A DNA stretch of 64,000 nt from Marinococcus luteus_A (GTDB lineage: Bacteria > Bacillota > Bacilli > Bacillales > Marinococcaceae): positions 1 through 64,000 of the forward strand of contig NZ_JAXRUV010000004.1 in the NCBI RefSeq assembly GCF_034497705.1, in the 5' to 3' direction. Made by a program: the position numbers and the translations under genes. Positions 42,753 through 51,351 of this stretch are shown piece after piece. The number at the start of each line of letters is the position of its first letter. Within the stretch, counting starts at the first letter, position 1. The notes below the pieces were generated by a model, which had not been told where the DNA came from, ran no database searches, and saw only the letters and a program-made list of their open reading frames with translations.

Positions 42753-42866
42753 GCGCTTCCATCCCTTTCACTTTAATATTGTACCTGTTTCTATTAAAAA
42801 TGAAAATCTTATTTTAAAGTCTTTGAAATCCTCAGTAAGTTTATCAGGTTTATTAGCTTACAGTAT
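42753..42866 (-). other. Leader region of cysH
   Basis: About 110 bases of AT-rich leader between the predicted promoter and the cysH ATG. No S-box (SAM riboswitch) conserved segments and no leader hairpin with T-run were recognised. Together with the promoter and the plus-strand sequence up to 43056 this is a 304-base gene-free stretch. Nothing else is seen in it except the start region of the lipoate ligase gene. Confidence 0.5.
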
Positions 42867-42895
42867 ATTTTAGTGGCTTCGTTTTGCAAAGTCAA
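42867..42895 (-). promoter_or_regulatory. Predicted sigma-A promoter of the cysH operon
   Basis: On the minus strand TTGACT (complement of 42890-42895), 17-bp spacer and TAAAAT (complement of 42867-42872). Five of six matches in both boxes, the best promoter in the window. Confidence 0.65.
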
Positions 42896-43056
42896 CAATA
42901 CAAATCGTTTAACTAGGGATTACCCCTGGAGGAATTCTTCCGGTCATTCTATTTCCTGTAAGCATTAGCTTTCACATCAGTATTTATGGCATAATATAAA
43001 AGGATCTTAATTTAAAAACAACATCGGTTCAGCGCACAATTTTTAGGAGGCTACGG

Positions 43057-44052
43057 ATGAAATTTATTGATAATGAAGGCATTAATGACCCAAGAATCAA
43101 TTTAGCCATTGAAGAATTTGCTTTAAAAAACATGGATCTCGATAAAGACGAAATGTATTTGCTTTTTTATGTAAATAAACCTTCCATTATTATTGGGAAA
43201 AATCAAAATACAATCGAAGAAATCAACACCGATTATGTGGAGAAGCACAACATTCAGGTGGTACGGCGCCTTTCCGGCGGCGGGGCAGTCTATCATGATT
43301 TAGGCAATTTGAATTTCAGTTTTTTAACTAAGGACGACGGGAACAGCTTTCAAAATTTCCAAAAATTCACTCAGCCGATCGTCGATGCTTTGAATAATAT
43401 AGGGGTCCCAGCCGAAATGTCAGGGCGCAATGATTTACAGGCAAACGGGAAAAAAATTTCCGGCAATGCCCAGTTTGCAACAAAAGGAAGAATGTTCAGC
43501 CATGGCACCCTGATGCTCGATTCAGAAATTGAAAACGTCGTAGCTGCGCTGAATGTCAAAGACGAAAAAATCCGCTCGAAAGGGATCAAGTCCATTCGGA
43601 GCCGTGTAGGAAATATCAATGAGTTTCTGGATGAGCCATTGTCTGTAGAAGCCTTCAAACAGCTCATTCTTCGCTACATTTTTGGTAGCGATGAAGATAT
43701 CGAACAATACCGCCTGACCGATGAGGACTGGAATGAAATTCATAAGATATCTGAGGAACGTTACAGCAACTGGGACTGGAACTACGGCAAATCCCCGGCT
43801 TTTGATATTCACCGCAGCAAAAAATTCGATGCCGGCATGCTCGACGTCCGCTTTAACGTCAAAAAAGGCGTGATTCAGGAAACGAAAATATACGGTGACT
43901 TTTTTGGTACCGGGAACGTAGAGGATCTTCAGGAAGCACTTCAGGGTACGAAATATGAACGCGATGCCATCTACAAAACATTATCGCAGTTTGACCTTTA
44001 TATGTATTTTGGAGCTATTTCCATCGATGAAGTAGTGGACTTAATTTATTAA
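43057..44052 (+). CDS. lplJ: Lipoate-protein ligase
   Basis: Activates lipoate with ATP and attaches it to E2/GcvH lysines. 331 residues. Lipoyl-adenylate loop RRLSGGGAVYHDLGNLNFSF, GRNDLQANGKKISGNAQ, and a C-terminal accessory domain. Length and motifs match B. subtilis LplJ. SD AGGAGG before the ATG. Single gene, terminator downstream. Confidence 0.94.
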   Translation: MKFIDNEGINDPRINLAIEEFALKNMDLDKDEMYLLFYVNKPSIIIGKNQNTIEEINTDYVEKHNIQVVRRLSGGGAVYHDLGNLNFSFLTKDDGNSFQNFQKFTQPIVDALNNIGVPAEMSGRNDLQANGKKISGNAQFATKGRMFSHGTLMLDSEIENVVAALNVKDEKIRSKGIKSIRSRVGNINEFLDEPLSVEAFKQLILRYIFGSDEDIEQYRLTDEDWNEIHKISEERYSNWDWNYGKSPAFDIHRSKKFDAGMLDVRFNVKKGVIQETKIYGDFFGTGNVEDLQEALQGTKYERDAIYKTLSQFDLYMYFGAISIDEVVDLIY

Positions 44053-44069
44053 TTCAGTTGATTTTTTCG

Positions 44070-44095
44070 AAAAAATGGGAAATTACTCATTTTTT
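44070..44095 (+). terminator. Terminator after lplJ
   Basis: AAAAAATGGG (44070-44079) pairs with CTCATTTTTT (44086-44095), one G-T pair, ending in a T-run. The alternative palindrome TTTTTTCGAAAAAA overlaps it upstream. Confidence 0.65.
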
Positions 44096-44183
44096 ACGTG
44101 ACCTTAGACCCTTATTTAAGTATCCCCACTCCTCTACAATTAAATACTAGAGACTAATAACCCGGAAAAGGTGAGTAAATAAA

Positions 44184-45188
44184 ATGGCATTAACAGAAAT
44201 TGGTATTGATTTAGGAACTGCGAATATTCTCGTTTACACGAAAGAAAAAGGCATTATTCTTAACGAGCCTTCCGTTGTAGCACTTCATATTGATACGAAA
44301 GAAGTCTACGCTGTAGGTACAGAAGCAAAAGAAATGGTTGGAAAAACTCCGGCCAATATCATAGCGACCCGTCCGATGAAAGAAGGCGTTATTGCAGATT
44401 ATGATATTACATCTGCAATGCTTTCGCATATTATGAAAAAAATCCAAAAAGAAGCTGGCTTTACTCTCCGCAAGCCGAAGGTCGTAGTGTGCACCCCGTG
44501 TGATTCCACTTCCGTAGAACGCCGGGCCATCCGTGACGCAGTGCTTGGCTGCGGAGCTAAATCTGTTTCTTTAATCGAAGAACCAATTGCAGCAGCGCTC
44601 GGGGCAGAGCTTCCTGTAGATGAACCTAAAGCGAACGTCATCGTTGATATTGGCGGGGGGACAACAGAGGTTGGCATCATTTCCTACGGCGGCATTGTTT
44701 CCTCCCGGGCGATCCGGCGCGGCGGGGATCATATGGATGAGAGTATTACGCAGCATGTCCGCAAGGAATACAATATGCTGATCGGCGAACGTACCGCTGA
44801 AAATATCAAAATGGAAATCGGCTCCGCTATCCCTGATGGTGAAGTGCGTACGATGGAAATCCGGGGCAGAGACCTTGTGAACGGGCTGCCGAAAACCATT
44901 ACCCTGGAGTCGCCGGAAATTCACCGGGCTATCACGGAAACCCTCGATCAGATTCTCGAAACCATCCGTGTGACTCTTGAACAATGTCCGCCTGAACTGA
45001 GTGGCGATATCGTCGATCAGGGAATTGTGCTTACCGGTGGAGGCGCACTTCTGAACGATCTTCAGGACTGGCTGAGCCGCCAGATTGTAGTACCGGTCCA
45101 CCTTGCATCATCACCTCTTGAAGCTGTCGCGATTGGCACCGGGAAATCGTTGGCAATGATCAACAGCCTGCAGAAAGCTTCAATGTAA
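44184..45188 (+). CDS. mreBH: MreB-family actin homologue (MreBH/Mbl-like)
   Basis: Cytoskeletal ATPase guiding side-wall peptidoglycan synthesis. 334 residues. Phosphate-1 IGIDLGTANILVY, phosphate-2 VIVDIGGGTTEVGIIS, adenosine motif VLTGGGALLNDL. No mreCD follows, so it is not the canonical mreB. I lean to MreBH by isolation and length, while Mbl is possible. A TACAAT -10-like box lies about 45 bases upstream. I do not see the sigma-I boxes used by B. subtilis mreBH. Confidence 0.8.
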   Translation: MALTEIGIDLGTANILVYTKEKGIILNEPSVVALHIDTKEVYAVGTEAKEMVGKTPANIIATRPMKEGVIADYDITSAMLSHIMKKIQKEAGFTLRKPKVVVCTPCDSTSVERRAIRDAVLGCGAKSVSLIEEPIAAALGAELPVDEPKANVIVDIGGGTTEVGIISYGGIVSSRAIRRGGDHMDESITQHVRKEYNMLIGERTAENIKMEIGSAIPDGEVRTMEIRGRDLVNGLPKTITLESPEIHRAITETLDQILETIRVTLEQCPPELSGDIVDQGIVLTGGGALLNDLQDWLSRQIVVPVHLASSPLEAVAIGTGKSLAMINSLQKASM

Positions 45189-45198
45189 TAACCAAAGA

Positions 45199-45237
45199 AT
45201 CGTCCCCAGGCTCTTAGGCCAGAGGACGATTTTTTTA
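45199..45237 (+). terminator. Terminator after the mreB-like gene
   Basis: AATCGTCC (45199-45206) pairs with GGACGATT (45225-45232), followed by a T-run to 45237. Confidence 0.85.
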
Positions 45238-45267
45238 TACCCGATCATTGAATTTTCCCAGAGCTTA

Positions 45268-46194
45268 CTACTGTATCTGTTTTTGCAGCCACGGGTGAAG
45301 GTGGTCCAGCAGTTCATGGGACAGGTTGTCGTTCTGCTGTTTTGAATACCTGCGCTTCGTTTTAATGATCGAAAACTCTTCCGGCTGGTGTCTGAGAATA
45401 TGATTCATCTCTTCGACTACATAAGCTTCTACCGGACCGCTTGTATGCTGGGCAATTGCACTGACGTCTTCTGCTTTCACCTGGGCATCTTTGCCGCCAT
45501 TTACTGCAATCACAGGAATGCGCATGCGGTGAAAGGCTTCCCGCGGATCATAATCAGCATGCTCCTGAAACCATTTTACATTCACATTTTTGTATTTTTT
45601 TGAAGCTTCTTCATCAAGCAGCTCCTTGAGCACTTTATGCTGCTTTTTGATCATCCGCTTGTTTACTTTTCCCGTCTTCAGCGCACGGTAAAAGATCCCT
45701 TTCCCCTCACTTATTTCCCTTTCTACCGATTCTCCCTGTTCTAGTAAAATATCAAACAGCGGCTTAGGGGACGATGCGAGTGCCATCAGCCCCTGTACCT
45801 TTTCTTTTTCAGCGACCTTTGGAGCAATCGCCCCGCCTTCGCTGTGACCAAGAATGAAAATTCTCTCTTCGTCAATTTCAGGGATCATTTTCAAAAGACG
45901 CACCGCAGCAGCACCATCTTCGATTAAATCCTGCAGCCCCGTCTCAAGAAAATCCCCTTCACTGCTCCCTGTGCCTCTCTTATCATAACGCAGAGCCGCT
46001 ATGCCCTGTTTTTCAAGCCAGGCCGCCAGTTGATTATAAATGTTTAATTTCATTCCCGGAGCGTTTCCATCGCGGTCTACAGGACCGCTTCCTCCAATTA
46101 TCAGCACCCCAGGGACTTTTTCATACCTATTATCAGGCACGGTGAGCGTTCCGTACAATGTTTCTGTTTGATCAAGTGTTATCAGCTGTTCCAT
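45268..46194 (-). CDS. Alpha/beta hydrolase
   Basis: 308 residues. Nucleophile elbow GHSEGG with the catalytic Ser, oxyanion region GGSGPVDRDGN, RYDKRGTGSS, Asp in VNGGKDAQV and His in EEMNHILR. It resembles the acyl/cephalosporin-C deacetylase-like hydrolases of Bacilli. Start ATG at 46194 with GGAG nine bases away. An ATG at 46209 is the alternative. Substrate unknown. Confidence 0.85.
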   Translation of the reverse strand: MEQLITLDQTETLYGTLTVPDNRYEKVPGVLIIGGSGPVDRDGNAPGMKLNIYNQLAAWLEKQGIAALRYDKRGTGSSEGDFLETGLQDLIEDGAAAVRLLKMIPEIDEERIFILGHSEGGAIAPKVAEKEKVQGLMALASSPKPLFDILLEQGESVEREISEGKGIFYRALKTGKVNKRMIKKQHKVLKELLDEEASKKYKNVNVKWFQEHADYDPREAFHRMRIPVIAVNGGKDAQVKAEDVSAIAQHTSGPVEAYVVEEMNHILRHQPEEFSIIKTKRRYSKQQNDNLSHELLDHLHPWLQKQIQ

Positions 46195-46277
46195 GCTTTC
46201 ACGCTCCATTAAAAGGCTTTTTTATTAGTATTCCTATTTTTTGTTTAATAAAAACCTTTTTCACATCGATAATTATA

Positions 46278-46306
46278 TTGACTAATTTGTATATACAAGT
46301 TAAAGT
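46278..46306 (+). promoter_or_regulatory. Promoter and TreR-like operator of the tre operon
   Basis: TTGACT (46278-46283), 17-bp spacer and TAAAGT (46301-46306). Within the spacer lies the perfect palindrome TTGTATATACAA (46287-46298), a suitable operator for the GntR-family repressor TreR encoded in this operon. Confidence 0.6.
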
Positions 46307-46317
46307 GAATTTATAAA

Positions 46318-46333
46318 TTGGTACCGTTTTCAA
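46318..46333 (+). promoter_or_regulatory. Candidate cre site (CcpA) before treP
   Basis: TTGGTACCGTTTTCAA fits the cre consensus WTGNAANCGNWNNCAW with one mismatch. It starts 12 bases downstream of the -10 box, in position for roadblock-type catabolite repression. Confidence 0.55.
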
Positions 46334-46359
46334 ATGCATTCATTTAAGGAGGAACCAAA

Positions 46360-47811
46360 ATGGCAAAAATTACAAAAGAAGCCGTGGAAACAATTGTAGA
46401 AGCTGTGGGAGGCAATGAAAACATAGAAACTGTCACCCACTGCGTGACGAGGCTTCGATTCGTTTTGTACGATGAAGAAAAAGTGGACAAAGAAAAACTT
46501 ACCAACCTCGATCTTGTCCGGGGGGCTTTTGCTTCCGGAGGTCAGTACCAGGTCGTCATCGGCCAGGGCACCGTAGACAAAGTTTATAAAGAACTGATGA
46601 GCGTTACAGGCCGTTCTGAAGAAAGCGGCGGCCGAGCAGGGGACGAAGATTCTGAAAGCAGCACCAGCGAAAAACAGAAATCTGGCAAAAAGCAGAATGC
46701 TTTTCAACGGTTTATCCGACTGCTTGCTGACATTTTCATTCCAATTCTTCCTGCCATTATCACCGCAGGGCTGCTGCTTGGTTTAAATAACCTCTTAACC
46801 GGCCCCGGCATATTTTTCGACGAAGCTGTGATCGAGGTGTATCCACAATGGACCGGTATTTCCGAAATTATTTTTATCATTGCAAACGCTTCATTTAACT
46901 TCCTGCCTGTTCTCATAGGGTGGTCCGCAGTCAGGCGGTTTGGCGGCAGTCCCCTTCTCGGTATTGTGCTCGGTTTGATTTTCGTTCATCCGGAGCTTTT
47001 AAGCGCATATTCTTACGGCGATGCGAGTGCAAACAACGAAGTGCCAACCTGGGATTTATTTGGCTGGAACGTTGAGCAGGTAGGCTATCAGGGCCAGGTG
47101 CTTCCAGTGCTTGTAGCTTCTTATGTTTTAGCACAAATTGAAATTTTCCTCCGGAAACGAATTGCGGATTCTATCCAGGTTCTGCTTGTTGCACCGATTG
47201 CTCTGCTTGTTACCGGATTCTTTACCTTTATTATTATCGGACCAGTTACCTTTGGTCTTGGGAACGCGATTACCGACTTCTTCCTCTGGACCTTTGATCA
47301 ATACGCATGGCTTGGCGGCCTGCTTTACGGTCTCCTTTATGCACCGCTTGTTATTACCGGGCTCCACCATACATTCCTTGCGGTGGACCTGCAGCTTACA
47401 GCTTCCACTGACGGCACCTTCTTATGGCCGATTCTTGCTCTTTCCAACATCGCCCAGGGCTCTGCTGCTGTTGGTATGATGATTTTAGCCTGGAGAGATC
47501 AGAACATGCGGGGCCTTGCAGGCTCCGCCGGCCTCTCGGCGTATCTTGGCGTTACTGAGCCGGCATTATTCGGGGTCAATCTGCAGTACCGGTTCCCATT
47601 CTTCTGTGCGCTTATCAGCTCTGCCATCGCAGCAACGTTTATCAGTATTAATAACGTGCTGGCCTTTGCTGTCGGCGTCGGCGGTATTCCCGGCATCTTT
47701 TCCATCCGTCCGGGAGACTGGGGAGTATTCTTTATCGGAATGCTGATTGTCATTATCCTCCCGATTGTATTAACCTATCTCTATGGGCGTATTCGCAAAG
47801 TAGAAGTTTAA
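46360..47811 (+). CDS. treP: PTS trehalose-specific EIIBC component
   Basis: Imports and phosphorylates trehalose. 483 residues. EIIB domain (about 1-85) with phosphorylated Cys28 in THCVTRLRF, a charged Ser/Glu linker (about 88-115), and EIIC (about 118-483) with roughly ten helices and motif TEPALFGVNL. No EIIA domain, as in B. subtilis TreP, which borrows EIIA from glucose PTS. SD AAGGAGG. Confidence 0.95.
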   Translation: MAKITKEAVETIVEAVGGNENIETVTHCVTRLRFVLYDEEKVDKEKLTNLDLVRGAFASGGQYQVVIGQGTVDKVYKELMSVTGRSEESGGRAGDEDSESSTSEKQKSGKKQNAFQRFIRLLADIFIPILPAIITAGLLLGLNNLLTGPGIFFDEAVIEVYPQWTGISEIIFIIANASFNFLPVLIGWSAVRRFGGSPLLGIVLGLIFVHPELLSAYSYGDASANNEVPTWDLFGWNVEQVGYQGQVLPVLVASYVLAQIEIFLRKRIADSIQVLLVAPIALLVTGFFTFIIIGPVTFGLGNAITDFFLWTFDQYAWLGGLLYGLLYAPLVITGLHHTFLAVDLQLTASTDGTFLWPILALSNIAQGSAAVGMMILAWRDQNMRGLAGSAGLSAYLGVTEPALFGVNLQYRFPFFCALISSAIAATFISINNVLAFAVGVGGIPGIFSIRPGDWGVFFIGMLIVIILPIVLTYLYGRIRKVEV

Positions 47812-47822
47812 CTAATGAATTC

Positions 47823-47853
47823 AGGCGTCTGCTGGTTTACTTGGCAGGCGCCT
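47823..47853 (+). terminator. Hairpin between treP and treA
   Basis: AGGCGTCTGC (47823-47832) pairs with GCAGGCGCCT (47844-47853), ten bp with one G-T pair, followed by only TTTG. Possibly an attenuator or mRNA-processing hairpin rather than a full terminator. Confidence 0.5.
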
Positions 47854-47890
47854 TTGCTCCATACAGCATATATGCGAAAGGATGAGCAGA

Positions 47891-49549
47891 ATGGAACCGT
47901 GGTGGAAACGGGCAGTTATTTACCAGATTTACCCTAAAAGCTTTAACGATACTACCGGCAACGGGGTCGGCGATCTCCCCGGTATTATCGAAAAGCTTGA
48001 TTACCTACAGGATCTCGGAATCGATGTTTTATGGCTCAATCCTGTGTACCCTTCTCCTCAAAAGGATAATGGATACGATATAAGCGATTACTATAATATT
48101 TACGATGTATATGGAACAATGGAGGACTTCGAACGTCTGTTGACTGAAGCTCATGCACGGGACATGAAAATTATTATGGATATCGTTATTAACCATACCT
48201 CTACAGACCATGCCTGGTTCCAGGCTGCTTCGTCAGATCCCGCGAGCTCTTACCGCGACTATTACATTTGGAAGGACCCTGTAGAAGGGAACGTACCAAA
48301 CAACTGGGTGTCTAAATTTGGCGGCTCTGCATGGCAGTGGCATGAGCCGACAAATCAGTACTACCTGCATCTGTTTGACGTCAGTCAGGCCGATTTGAAC
48401 TGGGAAAATGAAGAGCTGCGCCGCCAGCTGTATGACATGATGCATTACTGGTTCGATAAAGGTATTGATGGATTCCGGCTCGATGTCATCAATTTAATTT
48501 CAAAGGATCAGCGTTTTCCAAATGACGATATCGGCGATGGCCGCCGGTTTTATACGGACGGGCCGAGAGTGCACGAATGGATGCATGAAATGAATCAAAA
48601 CGTATTTGCCCCGCACGGAGCTATGACTGTTGGAGAAATGTCCTCCACAACGATCGACCACTGCATCAAATACACCCGGCCGGACCGGGAAGAGCTGAGC
48701 ATGACCTTTAATTTTCATCATTTAAAAGCGGATTACCCCGGAGGAGAAAAATGGACTCTGCCCGAATTCGATTTTGTGCAGTTAAAAGAAACGTTATCGG
48801 ACTGGCAGAGCGGTATGTATGAAGGCGGTGGCTGGAATGCGCTGTTCTGGTGCAACCATGACCAGCCCCGCATTGTAAGCAGATATGCCGATGACACCAA
48901 GTACCGCGTAGAATCGGCAAAGATGCTCGCAGCAACCATGCATTGTATGCGCGGCACTCCCTACATCTATCAGGGGGAGGAGCTTGGGATGACGGACCCT
49001 TCCTACAGCTCCATTAACGACTACCGTGACGTGGAAACCATCAACTATTATGATATTATGCAAAAACAGGGCAAGAGCCCCCAGGAAGCGTTCGCTGTCA
49101 TTCAGGCCCGCTCACGGGACAACGCACGTACACCGATGCAGTGGGATGGTTCGAAAAATGCCGGTTTCAGTGAAGCCGAGCCTTGGCTGCCAGTACCGGA
49201 AAATTATACGTTCATTAATGCCAAAGAAGCGGTAAACGATCCGGAATCTGTGTACCATTTTTACAAAAAATTAATTCAGCTCCGTAAGGATTACAAAATC
49301 CTTACGACCGGGGATTATCAGCTTTACCTGCACGACCATCCTTCTCTTTTCGCCTATACACGCGAGGACGAAGATGAAGCCTTACTCGTTATAAGTAATT
49401 TTTCGTCTGATACGATTCAGGCCGGCAGTCTGAATCTTCCCCGAAAAGAAGTGGCGGGCAATGTCTTTGTCACCAACTACAAACGGAATAGCTTTTCCCT
49501 GGAAGCTGACAGTCTGCAGCCGTATGAAACAATCGTTCTACATTATTAA
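47891..49549 (+). CDS. treA: Alpha,alpha-phosphotrehalase
   Basis: Hydrolyses trehalose-6-phosphate to glucose and glucose-6-phosphate. 552 residues, GH13. Conserved regions: DIVINHTS, GFRLDVINLIS with the catalytic Asp, TVGEMSS with the Glu, and WCNHDQPR. Domain B and a C-terminal beta domain are present. ATG at 47891 preceded by GAAAGGA. The ATG at 47882 is too close to it. Downstream of treP. Confidence 0.96.
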   Translation: MEPWWKRAVIYQIYPKSFNDTTGNGVGDLPGIIEKLDYLQDLGIDVLWLNPVYPSPQKDNGYDISDYYNIYDVYGTMEDFERLLTEAHARDMKIIMDIVINHTSTDHAWFQAASSDPASSYRDYYIWKDPVEGNVPNNWVSKFGGSAWQWHEPTNQYYLHLFDVSQADLNWENEELRRQLYDMMHYWFDKGIDGFRLDVINLISKDQRFPNDDIGDGRRFYTDGPRVHEWMHEMNQNVFAPHGAMTVGEMSSTTIDHCIKYTRPDREELSMTFNFHHLKADYPGGEKWTLPEFDFVQLKETLSDWQSGMYEGGGWNALFWCNHDQPRIVSRYADDTKYRVESAKMLAATMHCMRGTPYIYQGEELGMTDPSYSSINDYRDVETINYYDIMQKQGKSPQEAFAVIQARSRDNARTPMQWDGSKNAGFSEAEPWLPVPENYTFINAKEAVNDPESVYHFYKKLIQLRKDYKILTTGDYQLYLHDHPSLFAYTREDEDEALLVISNFSSDTIQAGSLNLPRKEVAGNVFVTNYKRNSFSLEADSLQPYETIVLHY

Positions 49550-49576
49550 AAATAGCCGTCCTGAGGTGTAACGAGC

Positions 49577-50296
49577 ATGAGCACAAAAAGAAAATATTTA
49601 GACATCTATGAAGAAATAGCGCGCGGCATCCGCAATGAGCAGTTTCACCCTCATGCCCTGCTTCCTTCTGAGCATGAGCTTACTTCTATGTATGGCACGT
49701 CACGGGAGACGATCCGAAAAGCATTGAATCTTCTCTCCGAACACGGCTACATTCAAAAAATTCAGGGTAAAGGCTCCGTCGTGCTTGAAACCGGCAGGTT
49801 CGATTTTCCCGTTTCCGGGCTCGTCAGCTTTAAAGAGCTGGCAGAGCAGACCGGCAGCAACAGTAAAACCCATGTGCATTCCTTAACCCTTTCTACTCCA
49901 CCCCTGGCCCTCCAGCATGCGCTCGAGGTTCAGGAAACGGAGCAGGTCTGGGAAGTAAAAAGACAGCGGAAGATGGACGGGGAAAACATCGTGCTCGACA
50001 TTGACTACCTGCTTGAGCGCTGGGTTCCTGATCTCACTGAAGAGATTTGCGCTGATTCTATTTATGACTACGTGGAGAATAAATTGAAGCTTGTGATCAG
50101 CTTTGCGCGTAAGGAAATTACTATTGAAAAGCCGACGGAAGAAGATAAACAGCTTCTTGACCTCTACCCGGATTCGAGTATTGCGGTCGTCCGAAACTAT
50201 GTGTATCTCGATAATGCAGAATTATTTCAATACACCGAGTCCAGGCACCGTTCGGATAAGTTCCGTTTTATCGACTTTGCCCGTCGTCACCGTTAA
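49577..50296 (+). CDS. treR: Trehalose operon repressor (GntR family)
   Basis: 239 residues. N-terminal GntR winged helix with LPSEHELTSMYGTSRETIRKALNLL and a C-terminal UTRA effector domain (about 90-235). In B. subtilis TreR senses trehalose-6-phosphate. SD GAGGTG. The third gene of treP-treA-treR. Its likely operator is the palindrome in front of treP. Confidence 0.94.
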   Translation: MSTKRKYLDIYEEIARGIRNEQFHPHALLPSEHELTSMYGTSRETIRKALNLLSEHGYIQKIQGKGSVVLETGRFDFPVSGLVSFKELAEQTGSNSKTHVHSLTLSTPPLALQHALEVQETEQVWEVKRQRKMDGENIVLDIDYLLERWVPDLTEEICADSIYDYVENKLKLVISFARKEITIEKPTEEDKQLLDLYPDSSIAVVRNYVYLDNAELFQYTESRHRSDKFRFIDFARRHR

Positions 50297-50343
50297 AATG
50301 GTATCAGGAGCAAGGTAAAGACAAATCGAAGGAGTGATTTCTC

Positions 50344-51285
50344 CTGTTTACGATAAGGGACTATCCGGAGTTTTCCTGGTCGCTGTCGAGACATAAAACG
50401 CTGCTTCAATGCGAACGGCAGTATGCCCACCAGTATTACTCCTCACACAACGGCTGGCTGCGGAATGCAGATCCTTTTCCGCGCCACGTTTACAGGTTGA
50501 AAAATTTAACCAATCTTGAAATGCTGTTTGGGTCTATTGTGCACGATCTAGTGGAAGAAACGCTGAAAAAATATTTAACTGATGGCCACCTTCCAACAAA
50601 GGACACTTTAAAAGAAACGATTCGCACCCGCCTGAACGCAGGGTTCATCGATTCTACGCAAAACGTGGAGCAGTGGCGTAAAAAACCGAAACATACGACG
50701 ATGCTCCATGAAATTTACTACGGCGAAGAGAAAAAGCTGCCCGCGGAGAAAATTAAAAAAATCCAGGGCCGGCTCGAGGCTGTAGTAGAGCACATTTTAA
50801 CCTGTGACACTGTACTTGAACTCACTTCTGACCGCCCCACCTATTACCTCGAATCGGAAGAACTCCGCACCATGAGCCTTGAAAATACAAAAGTGTTTGC
50901 CGTGCTCGATTTTCTTTATAAAGATGAAGAAAACAATAAATGGGTAATCGTGGATTGGAAAACTGGTCTGCAGACAGAAGAAGATCCATACCAGCTGGCT
51001 TTGTATGCGCAGTACGTCCTTGACTACTACCCGGAAACAGCGCTTGAGGATATCGTCGTGCGAAATGAATATCTGCTCGAAGGCACAAGTGTAGAACACC
51101 AACTCAATCATTCCACTCTTCAGGAGGTAAGAGAGCTGCTCGTCCAGAGCGTAAAGCGTATGGCCGGCTTCCTCGAGGACAAAGAAGCCAACAAGCCTCT
51201 TCCACTCGAATATTTCAAAAAAACGACCAACACCTTTGCCTGTAAGCGGTGCAACTTTTATGAGCTGTGCTTCCCGCAGCAGTAA
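50344..51285 (+). CDS. PD-(D/E)XK (RecB/Cas4-like) iron-sulfur nuclease
   Basis: RecB-type nuclease. Motifs: His in GSIVHDLVEE, Asp in VFAVLDFLY, IVDWKTG (Asp and Lys) and QLALYAQYV. C-terminal cysteines C300, C303 and C309 (CKRCNFYELC) form three ligands of a 4Fe-4S cluster. The fourth, C23 in LLQCERQYAHQYY, lies upstream of the first TTG at 50497. It is included only if translation begins at CTG 50344, which has SD AAGGAG nine bases away. An in-frame TGA at 50335 bars anything longer. I therefore give 313 residues. Lies 47 bases after treR. DNA target unknown, and no cas genes are nearby. Confidence 0.75.
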   Translation: MFTIRDYPEFSWSLSRHKTLLQCERQYAHQYYSSHNGWLRNADPFPRHVYRLKNLTNLEMLFGSIVHDLVEETLKKYLTDGHLPTKDTLKETIRTRLNAGFIDSTQNVEQWRKKPKHTTMLHEIYYGEEKKLPAEKIKKIQGRLEAVVEHILTCDTVLELTSDRPTYYLESEELRTMSLENTKVFAVLDFLYKDEENNKWVIVDWKTGLQTEEDPYQLALYAQYVLDYYPETALEDIVVRNEYLLEGTSVEHQLNHSTLQEVRELLVQSVKRMAGFLEDKEANKPLPLEYFKKTTNTFACKRCNFYELCFPQQ

Positions 51286-51312
51286 ACAGACAGCACGCTG
51301 CTGCCAAAAATG

Positions 51313-51351
51313 AAAAGTACCAGAGTCCGGATTACAGACTCTGGTACTTTT
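51313..51351. terminator. Bidirectional terminator after the nuclease gene
   Basis: A 15-bp perfect stem (51313-51327 with 51337-51351) and 9-nt loop, flanked by A- and T-runs. It touches the stop of the convergent SDR gene. Confidence 0.9.

Noticed and set aside
42753..43056. S-box (SAM riboswitch) before cysH
   Set aside because: The conserved S-box segments and terminator/antiterminator arms are not visible in the leader.
50344..51285. Cas4 and a CRISPR locus
   Set aside because: The nuclease is Cas4/AddB-like, but no other cas gene or repeat-spacer array is present in the window.
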